From Acidimicrobiaceae bacterium (GTDB taxonomy: Bacteria; Actinomycetota; Acidimicrobiia; Acidimicrobiales; Ilumatobacteraceae), in NCBI GenBank assembly GCA_947446815.1, contig CANFGT010000001.1, forward strand, positions 62,001 to 126,000: a stretch of 64,000 nucleotides of DNA. Direction: 5' to 3'. Each line of letters opens with the position of its first letter. Within the stretch, counting starts at the first letter, position 1. Under the pieces are notes generated by a model that was not told the origin of the DNA, did no database searches, and saw only the letters and a list, made by a program, of their open reading frames with translations. The position numbers and the translations under genes were made by a program. Of the stretch, positions 7,486 through 15,537 are shown piece after piece.

Positions 7486-7524
7486 ACCCGAATTCACTCG
7501 GGTTTATTCACGGCATCTGTACCG
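7486..7524 (-). promoter_or_regulatory. two tandem hexaloop hairpins upstream of the ANTAR gene
   Basis: On the minus strand the presumed leader contains a 4-bp stem with loop ACAGAT (7511-7524) and, after 7 bases, a 6-bp perfect stem with loop GTGAAT (7486-7503). Tandem hairpins with six-base loops are the known target geometry of ANTAR proteins, whose loops normally have A at position 1 and G at position 4. The first loop fits and the second does not. Assignment as an autoregulatory site is therefore tentative. Confidence 0.3.
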
Positions 7525-7571
7525 ATAGGAATGAACGCTCGTACCTTCATCCGTTCAGTTACGTATGAAAA

Positions 7572-8681
7572 TCACTTGCGGTAGTGCTCTGCTTGTGAGA
7601 TGTAGCGCGCGAGATTATCTGCACGGCGTTCGAATTGGCTGAGTGTCATTCCGTATGTGTATCGAAATGACTCCAGGAAATCTCCGGATTCACGCATGTG
7701 TGAATACAAGGCAACAATCCGGGGTAAACCACCGTAATTTGCAATAAGCAATTCCAAAGCAGAAGCGCCACGAAGATATTCGCATCCACCAGGTGCTTTG
7801 CTGTTGTCTCGAAATGATGAAAGGTTCGCACCGCAACTATTGGGCCAGTTGGAAAATTTTCGCATGCGGATCACGTGAAAATGTAAGTAGGTCATACGAC
7901 CTTGTGAGGCCTTGACGCGTGAGAGTCCGCTGACAACTTCTGCGAGTCCCTCTCGAAACCACGCTGGTTCATTGTCGGGAATGAATCCATCAGTGAGTCG
8001 ATTGCGTGCAACGTGAGTCCACTCATGTGCCAATGCCGAAATGTTTCGATCAACAAGGATGTAAGAGGTTGCAGAAATTGGTGGTTCGGGTTTTTGTTCC
8101 ATTGTCATCGTGATGGGCTGTCCGAGATATCGAAGAAACAGATATCCAGTGAGATTGATGACGATCACACTTCGGTTACAAATAGTTGCTCCCATGATGT
8201 ATTCACCCTCATAGAGGGCCAAATTGGGCTGGCATCCAAGGAGATTGACTTGTTGTCGCAAATACGCTTGGGTTCGTCCGATGATGATCACGATCGATTT
8301 TGTTGCATCGTTGACGGGCACTGAGAGGAATGCTCTTGCGGCGTGAAATGCCTCGATGCCCAGCGCTATGGTCGGAGAATTTATGGCTGAAGGTTCAATT
8401 CGCCAGCGAATGAGATTCACGGGTGGTGGAGAAGCAGAGTCCCAATTGATTGCGAGATTCTGTAAGCGTCTAATGATGTCCACTTCTGATTTTGAGAGCC
8501 GAACTCGGATAGGAGCGACATAAAAACCGTAGGGAGGCTTGATCGTGACAACTTTTGTCGGTTCAAGTACCAACGGAGATTGAGCCTTGGAATGAGATGA
8601 GCTACGAAGAGCTAACGAAGATGAAGAGATCATGCTCGTTGCTGCAAGCATCACGAGAGTTGCTCGAAAGAATTTCTTCAT
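7572..8681 (-). CDS. secreted putative metallopeptidase (HEXXH, gluzincin-like)
   Basis: A 369-residue protein with an N-terminal signal peptide (MKKFFRATLVMLAATSMISSSSLA). The mid-region has ALAHEWTHVARNRL at about 217-228, a HEXXH zinc-binding and catalytic motif, followed by EPAWFREGLAEVVSGL at about 238-253, whose glutamate would be the third ligand as in gluzincins and peptidase-MA-like proteins. The N-terminal 130 residues after the signal are unrecognised. Similar proteins are predicted extracellular zinc proteases in actinobacteria. It is transcribed divergently from the LPXTG surface protein, so both may shape the cell surface. Substrate unknown. Confidence 0.75.
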   Translation of the reverse strand: MKKFFRATLVMLAATSMISSSSLALRSSSHSKAQSPLVLEPTKVVTIKPPYGFYVAPIRVRLSKSEVDIIRRLQNLAINWDSASPPPVNLIRWRIEPSAINSPTIALGIEAFHAARAFLSVPVNDATKSIVIIIGRTQAYLRQQVNLLGCQPNLALYEGEYIMGATICNRSVIVINLTGYLFLRYLGQPITMTMEQKPEPPISATSYILVDRNISALAHEWTHVARNRLTDGFIPDNEPAWFREGLAEVVSGLSRVKASQGRMTYLHFHVIRMRKFSNWPNSCGANLSSFRDNSKAPGGCEYLRGASALELLIANYGGLPRIVALYSHMRESGDFLESFRYTYGMTLSQFERRADNLARYISQAEHYRK

Positions 8682-8904
8682 ATTGCGAACCTAAGGAAAG
8701 TGGATGCCTTGCAACATGTGAATTCTTGGTTAGGTACTTGTGTTGGAGTTGTAAGTACTCCTGTTCATTGAGTCGGGAAACTCATCTAGATACTTTGCAC
8801 TCAAACATCAGTTGATGGTGTTTTATGACCAAGGACCACGGTCATTCAAAATTGCGCAACCCCAGACCAATGGTTGAGCTTCCCAAATAGCAAGGAAGAA
8901 CACT
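8682..8904. promoter_or_regulatory. divergent intergenic region between HEXXH protein and LPXTG protein
   Basis: The 223 bases hold two divergent promoters by position. It is more AT-rich than its flanks. One inverted repeat is visible at 8825-8830 / 8840-8845 (ATGACC with GGTCAT, 9-base spacer), about 60 bases before the LPXTG start. It could be a regulator site. A good ribosome-binding site (AAGGAAG) lies before the ATG at 8905. No further gene is seen. Confidence 0.4.
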
Positions 8905-10794
8905 ATGGATCCGGCTAATGGAACTCACATACTGAAGCAGCAATTCTTGAGCCGTCGAGGGCGAATAGTGAAAGCTGCAGTCGCAACGTTTCTTGCCGTA
9001 GCAGTGTTAACTGTCACGAAATGGGATTCCCCCTTGCAGGCGTCAGTGAAGCCCTCTGTGTCCCTGGAACAATGTTCGAATCTCTCCACGACCTGCGATA
9101 CAGCGCACTCCGCAAATTGGCAGACAGGCAACCTCGGCACGAGCAACTCGAATTACGCCGAGGGCGACAATGTTCCGTATCGAACCATCGCCTCGAACCT
9201 GACGGTTGGTAAGACATACAAATTGCAGTTGGAATGGGATGCGACTCAATCGGGAAAACACGCCCTTGATTACCCAACGTCGTTCGACCGCACCGAAGGT
9301 ACGGCAAACCCCTGTGCAGGTGTCACTTGCTCTGGTGGAACCAATACTTTGAGCATCCCTATTGACCCACACGTCACATCAGCGGGAGTGACCCAGGTAT
9401 CCGGACAGAAATTCACTGCATTTGGTGCAACATTCCCAGCAAGTGGAGCTTCGGTCAGTAACTCTGGTGGCAATCTCTGCGGTAGTTCAACATGCACCAT
9501 CGCAGCTAACCCTTCGGCCTACACACTGAGTGGAACGTATGCAGGAACTTCTGCCGCGGGAACTGCTGTGTATTTCACGGCAACCAGCACGACTGCGGTC
9601 ATTGCCTGGGGTGGCCACATTGCCCGTCGCCTCGACTGGGGCTCCGGACATTCAGCAGCTGATGTTTCTGGTTCGCCGTATCACATGCGCGTGATTGACT
9701 TCAACTGCTCAAACGTTGATAACTGTTCCTCAGGAAACATGGATCGCTCATTGAGTGCAGGTGCTGTCACCATTCCAGGTTCCATCACGATCGTGAAGCA
9801 AGCAACGAGTGAAGGTGACACTTCTTTCTCCTTCGTTGGTGCACCAGCGCCACTGACAAGTTTCAACTTGGTGGACAATGGAACAGTTTCCAATACGAAA
9901 TTGTTTTCTGAAATCACAACCTTCGGTAGTTACACAGTGAGTGAAACCTCGTTGGCAGGTTGGGGACTTGATCGAGCATCATGCATCATTGCAAACCATT
10001 CCACTGGTACAGCTTCTGTTGATGGCGCAACCGCTTACATCACATTGGCTGAAGGTGAAGATGTGACATGCACGTTCTACAACTCACCACTGCCAGTTCC
10101 GGCACTGGGTTTGACAAAGACCGCCGATGCAGCGACATACGCTGCGGTGGGCGACCAGATCACATACACCTATGTGCTGACGAATACCGGTAACACCGTT
10201 CTTGGACCAATGCAGTTCAAGGTGGATGACAACAAAATCAATGACGGTACGGCGTTCAATTGTGGAGCTGCTGGAACAACGCTGCAGATCAGTGAGACGG
10301 TGACATGCACCGCGGTGTACACCATCACCGCAAGCGACATCACAAATACGAGTGTCACAAACACTGCTTTCGGTCTTGCTGGTGAGCTGGCCTCATCAAA
10401 CAAGCAAGTAACTGTGAACTATGTGGCTCCGGCGACAACAACCACAACGACAACCTTGCCGATTGCGACAACCACAACGACGTTGCCCATAGCAACGACC
10501 ACCTTGCCCATCGCGACAACAACGTTGCCGGTTGCTACCACGACACTTCCTGTGGCAACAACGGTGCCGGCAGTAACGACGACAACGCCAACGGAAGTAC
10601 AGATTGTGAATCCAGACAATCCGACAGGAACGGAGGACGTCCTCGACGTTCTGATCCCCGAAGAGCTTCCTGTCACTGGTTGGCACGTGGGCGGAATCAC
10701 TTTGATTGCTGCCCTCGTGCTTCTTGCCGGAGTTGGTGTGACGACATTTTCATCCAACCGCCGTACGCGTGGCCGTCGAAATGGTGGCCGATGA
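8905..10794 (+). CDS. LPXTG cell-wall-anchored surface protein
   Basis: A 629-residue exported protein. The N-terminus has a basic stretch and a hydrophobic helix (about 22-45) consistent with a long signal peptide. Residues about 50-290 form an unrecognised Ser/Thr/Gly-rich region; about 293-395 resembles a SpaA/prealbumin-like domain (SITIVKQATSEGDTSFSF, YTVSETSLAGW); about 400-505 is a DUF11/DUF7507-type repeat (LTKTADAATYAAVGDQITYTYVLTNTGN). A Thr-Leu-Pro repeat linker follows (about 510-570). The C-terminus has LPVTG at 588-592, a hydrophobic helix and a basic tail, the sortase sorting signal. No sortase gene is in the window. Its stop overlaps the start of the glycosyltransferase gene, so it may be co-transcribed with the glycan genes downstream. 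Possible adhesin or stalk protein; this is inference. Confidence 0.85.
   Translation: MDPANGTHILKQQFLSRRGRIVKAAVATFLAVAVLTVTKWDSPLQASVKPSVSLEQCSNLSTTCDTAHSANWQTGNLGTSNSNYAEGDNVPYRTIASNLTVGKTYKLQLEWDATQSGKHALDYPTSFDRTEGTANPCAGVTCSGGTNTLSIPIDPHVTSAGVTQVSGQKFTAFGATFPASGASVSNSGGNLCGSSTCTIAANPSAYTLSGTYAGTSAAGTAVYFTATSTTAVIAWGGHIARRLDWGSGHSAADVSGSPYHMRVIDFNCSNVDNCSSGNMDRSLSAGAVTIPGSITIVKQATSEGDTSFSFVGAPAPLTSFNLVDNGTVSNTKLFSEITTFGSYTVSETSLAGWGLDRASCIIANHSTGTASVDGATAYITLAEGEDVTCTFYNSPLPVPALGLTKTADAATYAAVGDQITYTYVLTNTGNTVLGPMQFKVDDNKINDGTAFNCGAAGTTLQISETVTCTAVYTITASDITNTSVTNTAFGLAGELASSNKQVTVNYVAPATTTTTTTLPIATTTTTLPIATTTLPIATTTLPVATTTLPVATTVPAVTTTTPTEVQIVNPDNPTGTEDVLDVLIPEELPVTGWHVGGITLIAALVLLAGVGVTTFSSNRRTRGRRNGGR
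10432..10593 (+). repeat. in-frame Thr-Thr-Thr-Leu-Pro-(Ile/Val)-Ala tandem repeat
   Basis: Within the LPXTG protein the coding DNA carries about five imperfect heptad-like copies of TTTLP(I/V)A, each 18-27 bases long and rich in ACAAC/ACGAC. The synonymous variation between copies suggests the array is old rather than freshly expanded. Such Thr/Pro-rich linkers extend surface domains through the cell wall and are often O-glycosylated. The glycosyltransferase next door is a possible partner, but this is speculation. Confidence 0.7.
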
Positions 10795-11993
10795 TGCGCA
10801 CGATTGTGACACCAGAAATGCCAACACGTCTGATGCCTTGGGCGCCTTTGCACCCCTCTGTAGGAGTCATGCCGAGTGTTGCGGTGATGAGTACATACCC
10901 ACCGACTCACTGCGGATTGGCCACATTTGCTTCCGCTCTCGCCAATGGCTTACGGGCCATTGGCGCAAGAGATGTCGGCGTTATTGATGTCTCGAACACG
11001 GCTGATCCGATTGATGATCCAATTGTTGTGGCCCGATTACAGCCGGGATCGACGCGGTCACGCGTTGAAGTAGCGCGGACAATCAATGGCTATGACTTCT
11101 TGCTCTTACAGCACGAATTTGGAATCTTCGGCGGAGATGATGGTTGTGAAATTCTCGAATTGCTCGAAGATGTACACGTACCAATTGTTGTGACGCTTCA
11201 TACTGTTCCGCTGCGGGCGACAGAAGGGCAAAGAAGAGTGTTAGAAGATCTAGCGCGCTGTGCAGATGTTCTCGTCGCAATGACAAACGTTGCGCGAGAG
11301 CGTTTTCTGCAGCTCTACGATGTCGAGGCTTCGAAGGTAGTCGTCATTCCTCATGGAGCGACTCTGCCGGCCAGTGCGGCTGAACCTTCTCAAGAGGCTT
11401 TTATCTTCCTCACATGGGGGCTACTGGGGCCGGGCAAAGGTATCGAATGGATGATTGATGCGATGGCCATGGTCCCCGAGTTGCGAGGGAAAATTCGATA
11501 CATCGTCGCGGGTCAAACACACCCGAAAATTCTTGCGAACGACGGCGATGGATACCGTGACATGTTGAAGCGACGATCACGATTGTTGGGCGTCGATGAC
11601 ATTGTTGAATTCGATGACAGCTATCGCACTCTTGATTCACTTTTGGAACTGATTGGAAGTGCTTCATGTGTGGTGTTGCCCTATGACTCTGTCGATCAGA
11701 TTACGTCGGGAGTATTAGTTGATGCTCTCGCTGCAAGAAGGCCAGTTATCGCAACAGCTTTTCCTCACGCACAAGAGTTATTAGAGGAAAGAGCCGGAAT
11801 CGTGGTCCCGCATCATGATCCTGTATCTCTTGCTACATCTATTCGAAGTGTTGTGACGGACAAAACCCGTTTGACAGCAATGTATGACGCAACGGAAGGG
11901 ATAGCCCGTGAGCATCGCTGGTCCGCAGTCGCTGCGCGTTATCTCGAATGCGGACGTCATTTGGTTGATGCCGGAAGCGTGGTGACCTCGTGA
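10791..11993 (+). CDS. glycosyltransferase, GT4-like (GT-B fold)
   Basis: A 400-residue cytoplasmic glycosyltransferase. The N-terminal half begins with MSTYPPTHCGLATFASALANGL, the usual acceptor-side glycine loop. The C-terminal half has FLTWGLLGPGKGIEWMIDAMAMVP, IVAGQTHP, and a donor-binding segment VLPYDSVDQITSGVLVDALAARRPVIAT, typical of GT family 4. Donor and acceptor are not determined. Start ATG at 10791 overlaps the LPXTG stop as ATGA; ATG at 10869 is an alternative. It overlaps the next gene by 4 bases (11990-11993), forming a translationally coupled trio with the toroid protein and GH130 protein. Confidence 0.88.
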   Translation: MMRTIVTPEMPTRLMPWAPLHPSVGVMPSVAVMSTYPPTHCGLATFASALANGLRAIGARDVGVIDVSNTADPIDDPIVVARLQPGSTRSRVEVARTINGYDFLLLQHEFGIFGGDDGCEILELLEDVHVPIVVTLHTVPLRATEGQRRVLEDLARCADVLVAMTNVARERFLQLYDVEASKVVVIPHGATLPASAAEPSQEAFIFLTWGLLGPGKGIEWMIDAMAMVPELRGKIRYIVAGQTHPKILANDGDGYRDMLKRRSRLLGVDDIVEFDDSYRTLDSLLELIGSASCVVLPYDSVDQITSGVLVDALAARRPVIATAFPHAQELLEERAGIVVPHHDPVSLATSIRSVVTDKTRLTAMYDATEGIAREHRWSAVAARYLECGRHLVDAGSVVTS

Positions 11994-13015
11994 GCATTCT
12001 CGAACCGCGGCAGAAGGTAGGACTTCGGCATCTCTCTCGAATGACCGATGACCGAGGCATCTTGGAACATGCTGAATATGAGCATCCACGCTTTGAGCAT
12101 GGTTACTGCGTGGATGACAATGCGCGATTACTTGTCGTCGCCGCAAGAGATGACGGAGAGAATGCTGACTCGATTCTTCTTGCGCGAATAGCTGCTCGTT
12201 TTCTTATTGATGCTCAACGGATCGACGGACAGATTCATAATCGGATGAGCTTTGACCGGATGTGGATAGATGCTCCCAATACGGATGACTGTTGGGGGAG
12301 AGCACTCTGGGGATTCGGAACCGCTGTTTCTCGCTCCTCGGATGCAGAATTACAGAAGAGTTGTCTTGCGGCGTTTGAGAACGGGGCATTGGCTCGTTCC
12401 GACACCTTCCGATCCATGTGCTTTGCACTTCTTGGCGCAGCTGAGATAGTCAGTGTCTATCCCGGAAATGAGAGAGCGCTTGCTTTGTTAACTGATGGCG
12501 TTGCGATGTTTGCGTTTCACCCCAATGGGCATGGTGATTGGAAGTGGCCAGAAGCACGTCTCACATATGGAAACGCATTGATTCCCGAAGCGATGATTGC
12601 TGTCGGATACGCATTGCAATATCCACACCTCATCCAACGGGGACTCAATCTGCTTCATTGGCTCGTATCAAAAGAGACTCTGGGTGATCATCTTTCAGTG
12701 ACGCCTGTTGGGGGTCGTGGCCCCGGTGATGTCTCTCCAGGCTTTGACCAACAACCTATTGAAGTGGCCGCTCTGGCCGATGCGGCTGCACGTGCTTCTG
12801 TCGTAACGGGTGATGACTATTGGGAAGAAGTGATTGACCTTGCAGTGACTTGGTTCTTAGGAAATAACGATGTGGGGCTTTCCATGATGAATATTGAAAC
12901 TGGCGGCGGATACGACGGCTTGCATAAGAATGCGGTCAATCTCAATCAAGGAGCTGAGTCAACGCTTGCAATGATTTCAACAATGCAACATCATTCGTCA
13001 ACGTGGCTTGTGTGA
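11990..13015 (+). CDS. conserved protein, probable alpha/alpha-toroid, glycan-related
   Basis: A 341-residue soluble protein. I do not recognise a named family. Repeating helix pairs with aromatic and acidic turns (GYCVDDNARLL at about 39-49, RMWIDAPNTDDCWGRALWGFG at about 88-108, WPEARLTYGNALIPEAMIAVGYAL at about 184-207, FDQQPIEVAALADAAAR at about 248-264) look like an (alpha/alpha)6 barrel as in glycoside hydrolases or epimerases. The conserved acids in those turns could be catalytic. Located between a GT4-like gene and a GH130-like gene, overlapping both by 4 bases, it almost certainly acts on the same polysaccharide or oligosaccharide. Enzymatic role is inference. Confidence 0.7.
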   Translation: MSILEPRQKVGLRHLSRMTDDRGILEHAEYEHPRFEHGYCVDDNARLLVVAARDDGENADSILLARIAARFLIDAQRIDGQIHNRMSFDRMWIDAPNTDDCWGRALWGFGTAVSRSSDAELQKSCLAAFENGALARSDTFRSMCFALLGAAEIVSVYPGNERALALLTDGVAMFAFHPNGHGDWKWPEARLTYGNALIPEAMIAVGYALQYPHLIQRGLNLLHWLVSKETLGDHLSVTPVGGRGPGDVSPGFDQQPIEVAALADAAARASVVTGDDYWEEVIDLAVTWFLGNNDVGLSMMNIETGGGYDGLHKNAVNLNQGAESTLAMISTMQHHSSTWLV

Positions 13016-14496
13016 GTGACACTCAGGAACATGACCCTTTAGTTCGGCGAGTATTGCATCGACTGATGCCAGATCCCTCGCGAGTTGTGTCGCGTCTCTT
13101 TGTTGCGGGTCAAGAGGATTACGGTTCACAGCAGTCACGAGCAAGTTTGGTAATTGACAGAGTGTTGGCTCTTACTGAGGAAGATGTTTGCAAAACACTG
13201 GACGATGTCTACTCCCGTTTTATTGGGCGTCATAAGGACTTGACACAAGATTTGGAACAGCATGCACACCGAGTTGCAAATCGTGTGCAGCCTGGAGTCA
13301 CACTTTCCGAAGAACGATGGCGATTGATTGGGGCATTGTTCTCGCACGAGTTTTCTATTGAATCTGCAGCGCTCACGAACCCGTCGATGGTCCCACACCC
13401 AGACCAAAGCGAACTTGACCCAGGGTCGACACGATTTCTCATGAGTGTGCGATGCATTGGTGAAGGGCATCGTTCTTCAATTGGTTTTCGTACCGGCGTG
13501 GTGAGCGCTGATGGGGAAGTGGAAGTGGATTTGCCAGGAGATCATCCTGCAATTGGAGTGCATTGGGAGCCCTTGCTGCGACAAAGCAACTTCAAAGGCC
13601 TGCTGGAAGAGATGAATGATCTCGGGGAGAACGCTCGTTACGTCATGAGCCAGTTAGGCGACACATTTACTTTGACCGAACTGAATGCAGTGCTCTTCCG
13701 TTTTCTAGATGGCCGAGATTCCTTCCGGAATGCAGACACCACTGTGCACCACTTTCGCATGATTGCTGAGAGGAACTACTCAGTGTCGTTCTCGGCAGAG
13801 CGAGATGTATCTGAACGCGTGTTATGGCCTGTCTCATATGCCGAGTGGCGTGGGATGGAAGATGCGCGATTCGTGAAATTTACTGAGCCCGACGGAAGCG
13901 CTGAGTACTTAGCTACCTACACGGCATTTGACGGTTCTAACGTTTCCCAACAGCTTCTACAAACACAGGATTTCATTGCCTTTGAAACTCATCCCATCTC
14001 AGGAAAATCTGCGAGAGGGAAGGGATTGGCTATCTTCCCTCGCAAGGTTGGTGGAATGTATGCAGCTATGTCGCGCTCCGACAACGAATCGAACTGGGTG
14101 ACATTCTCGGAACATCTTGATTATTGGAGCACAACGCATTCCGTGCAGATTCCGCTTCGGCCATGGGAGTTGATCCAAGTGGGCAACTGCGGCTCACCCA
14201 TTGAGACAGATGCGGGTTGGTTGTTGCTCACACATGCGGTGGGACCAATGCGTACGTATTGCATCGGGGCGTCATTGCTTGATCTGAATGACCCAACGCG
14301 AGTGATTGGTGTATTGAAAGAACCTCTTCTCACACCCATGGAGGATGAACGAAACGGATATGTGCCAAATGTGGTGTATTCGTGTGGCTCTATGAAAGTA
14401 GGGAGCAACATCGTCATTCCGTATGGCATCTCGGACCATGCGATTGGATTGGCAATTGCGAACTTGGATGGACTTCTTGAACGCCTGGTGGAATAG
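13012..14496 (+). CDS. GH130 family beta-mannoside phosphorylase/hydrolase-like protein
   Basis: A 494-residue protein whose C-terminal 330 residues match the five-bladed beta-propeller of glycoside hydrolase family 130: YAEWRGMEDARFVKF, YLATYTAFDGSN, KSARGKGLAIFPRKVGGMYAAMSR, WELIQVGNCGSPIETDAGWLLLTHAVGP, and a closing PNVVYSCGSMKVG. GH130 enzymes phosphorolyse or hydrolyse beta-mannosides. The N-terminal about 140 residues (LMPDPSRVVSRLFV, helices up to ALTNPSMVPHPDQSE) is an extension absent from the short GH130 enzymes but known in some actinobacterial members. The GTG at 13012 overlaps the preceding stop (GTGA); GTG at 13003 is an alternative. A strong terminator follows. Confidence 0.85.
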   Translation: MSDTQEHDPLVRRVLHRLMPDPSRVVSRLFVAGQEDYGSQQSRASLVIDRVLALTEEDVCKTLDDVYSRFIGRHKDLTQDLEQHAHRVANRVQPGVTLSEERWRLIGALFSHEFSIESAALTNPSMVPHPDQSELDPGSTRFLMSVRCIGEGHRSSIGFRTGVVSADGEVEVDLPGDHPAIGVHWEPLLRQSNFKGLLEEMNDLGENARYVMSQLGDTFTLTELNAVLFRFLDGRDSFRNADTTVHHFRMIAERNYSVSFSAERDVSERVLWPVSYAEWRGMEDARFVKFTEPDGSAEYLATYTAFDGSNVSQQLLQTQDFIAFETHPISGKSARGKGLAIFPRKVGGMYAAMSRSDNESNWVTFSEHLDYWSTTHSVQIPLRPWELIQVGNCGSPIETDAGWLLLTHAVGPMRTYCIGASLLDLNDPTRVIGVLKEPLLTPMEDERNGYVPNVVYSCGSMKVGSNIVIPYGISDHAIGLAIANLDGLLERLVE

Positions 14497-14504
14497 AGAA
14501 ATGC

Positions 14505-14541
14505 AAAAGGGGCGGTGACCAAATGGTCACCGCCCCTTTTT
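14505..14541. terminator. bidirectional intrinsic terminator
   Basis: A perfect 17-bp stem: left arm 14505-14521 (AAAAGGGGCGGTGACCA) and right arm 14524-14540, with a 2-base centre. A-run on one side and T-run on the other allow termination in both directions. It sits between the convergent GH130 gene and DoxX gene and closes both transcripts. Confidence 0.95.
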
Positions 14542-14565
14542 GTGTCTCACAAAAGCGAGAAGAGA

Positions 14566-14985
14566 TTACTTCTTGATCGAGAGAAGACTCTTGACAATGA
14601 CAGGTCCGTACTTGGCGTTCTCTTGTGCAGCAATTGCAAAGATAAACAAGGCACCACCGGCCATCGAGATGTTCTTTAAGAAACCAATCATTTCAACTTG
14701 CTTGGATGCTTCATCTGCATTCCAGAAGTCATGCATCTTCACAGCCATTGCTACGAGTAGCACTGCAAGCGCAATTGCCCCGAGGTCAGCCCACACACCA
14801 AGAATGACCGAGAGGCCACCGAGGATGCAGATAAGACCAGAAAGCTGAACGGACAGCTTTGGCAATGGCACTTTCTTGAACTGGGCGTACCCCGTCATTG
14901 CTTCAGTGTGCTTGAAGTGGTTGAGGCCAGAGCCGAGGAACATAAATGCAAACAACACTCGTGCTGCAAGAAGGACGTAGTCCAT
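14566..14985 (-). CDS. DoxX family membrane protein
   Basis: A 139-residue protein with four predicted membrane helices. The start MDYVLLAARVLFAFMFLGSGLNHF, then LGAIALAVLLVAMAVKMHDFWN (the conserved H-x-F/W element) and a C-terminal helix FLKNISMAGGALFIFAIAA fit the DoxX family. DoxX-like proteins are linked to redox stress or membrane quinone chemistry; the exact role is not established here. I choose ATG at 14985 because GAAAGAGAG sits in front of it; ATGs at 15003 and 15054 are longer alternatives. It is divergent from a MarR regulator with a repeat-containing region between, so it is the likely target of that regulator. Confidence 0.88.
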   Translation of the reverse strand: MDYVLLAARVLFAFMFLGSGLNHFKHTEAMTGYAQFKKVPLPKLSVQLSGLICILGGLSVILGVWADLGAIALAVLLVAMAVKMHDFWNADEASKQVEMIGFLKNISMAGGALFIFAIAAQENAKYGPVIVKSLLSIKK

Positions 14986-15021
14986 GGGTTTCTCTCTTTC
15001 CATAAGGAGATAGTTGAGGAC

Positions 15022-15058
15022 GCAATCATAAACACAAAATGGTTGCGATAGCAATCAT
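15022..15058. promoter_or_regulatory. operator-like repeat between doxX and marR-type genes
   Basis: The sequence GCAATCAT occurs at 15022-15029 and 15051-15058, and the second copy forms an inverted repeat with ATGGTTGC at 15039-15046 (one mismatch, 4-base centre). The dyad of 20 bases, with arms about two helical turns wide, is what dimeric MarR proteins usually bind. Its place, 27 bases before the MarR start and beside the DoxX start, points to autoregulation and control of doxX. Binding is inferred. Confidence 0.55.
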
Positions 15059-15084
15059 TCCTGTTTTGGGGTTAGATTGTCCCA

Positions 15085-15537
15085 ATGGCAACGAACTGGC
15101 TCTCTCCTCAAGAGATGGCTGCTTGGCGTTCCTATATTGGAGTTTCAACGGATTTGATGAAAGCCATTGAGAAGGATTTGGCCCAATTTGGTCTAGACCG
15201 AGGCGACTATCAATTACTGGCAATGCTTTCGGAGTCTGAAGACCAGCAGATGCGCATGTGCGACCTGGCCGACAGTTTGCGTCTCACCCGCAGTGGGCTC
15301 ACACGTCGCATGGAAGGTGTGTTGAAAAAGAAACTTGTCACGCGTATTCAGTCCACTGAAGATGGTCGTGTTGCATTTGCGCAGTTAACGGCGAAGGGTT
15401 TTGAACTTCTAAAGACTGCAGCGCCACATCATCTTGAGAGTGTTCGAAGTCTGATGATTGATCAGTTGTCGCCCGCTGAAATCAAAGCATTTGCTTCAGG
15501 CTTCAGCAAGATTGCTAGCAATCTTGCTGCTGAATGA
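15085..15537 (+). CDS. MarR family transcriptional regulator
   Basis: A 150-residue winged-helix regulator. The DNA-binding part reads MRMCDLADSLRLTRSGLTRRMEGVLKKKLVTRIQSTEDGRVAFAQLTAKG at about residues 52-105, with the recognition helix LTRSGLTRR and the wing STEDGRV. The flanking N- and C-terminal helices supply the dimer interface. Ligand unknown. It is divergent from doxX and most likely represses that gene and itself through the repeat at 15022-15058. Followed directly by the convergent SCO6745-like gene. Confidence 0.92.
   Translation: MATNWLSPQEMAAWRSYIGVSTDLMKAIEKDLAQFGLDRGDYQLLAMLSESEDQQMRMCDLADSLRLTRSGLTRRMEGVLKKKLVTRIQSTEDGRVAFAQLTAKGFELLKTAAPHHLESVRSLMIDQLSPAEIKAFASGFSKIASNLAAE

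Noticed and set aside
10432-10593. Thr-Leu-Pro repeat region as a CRISPR or minisatellite
   Set aside because: Copies are short, imperfect and in frame with the surface protein; no spacers or leader.
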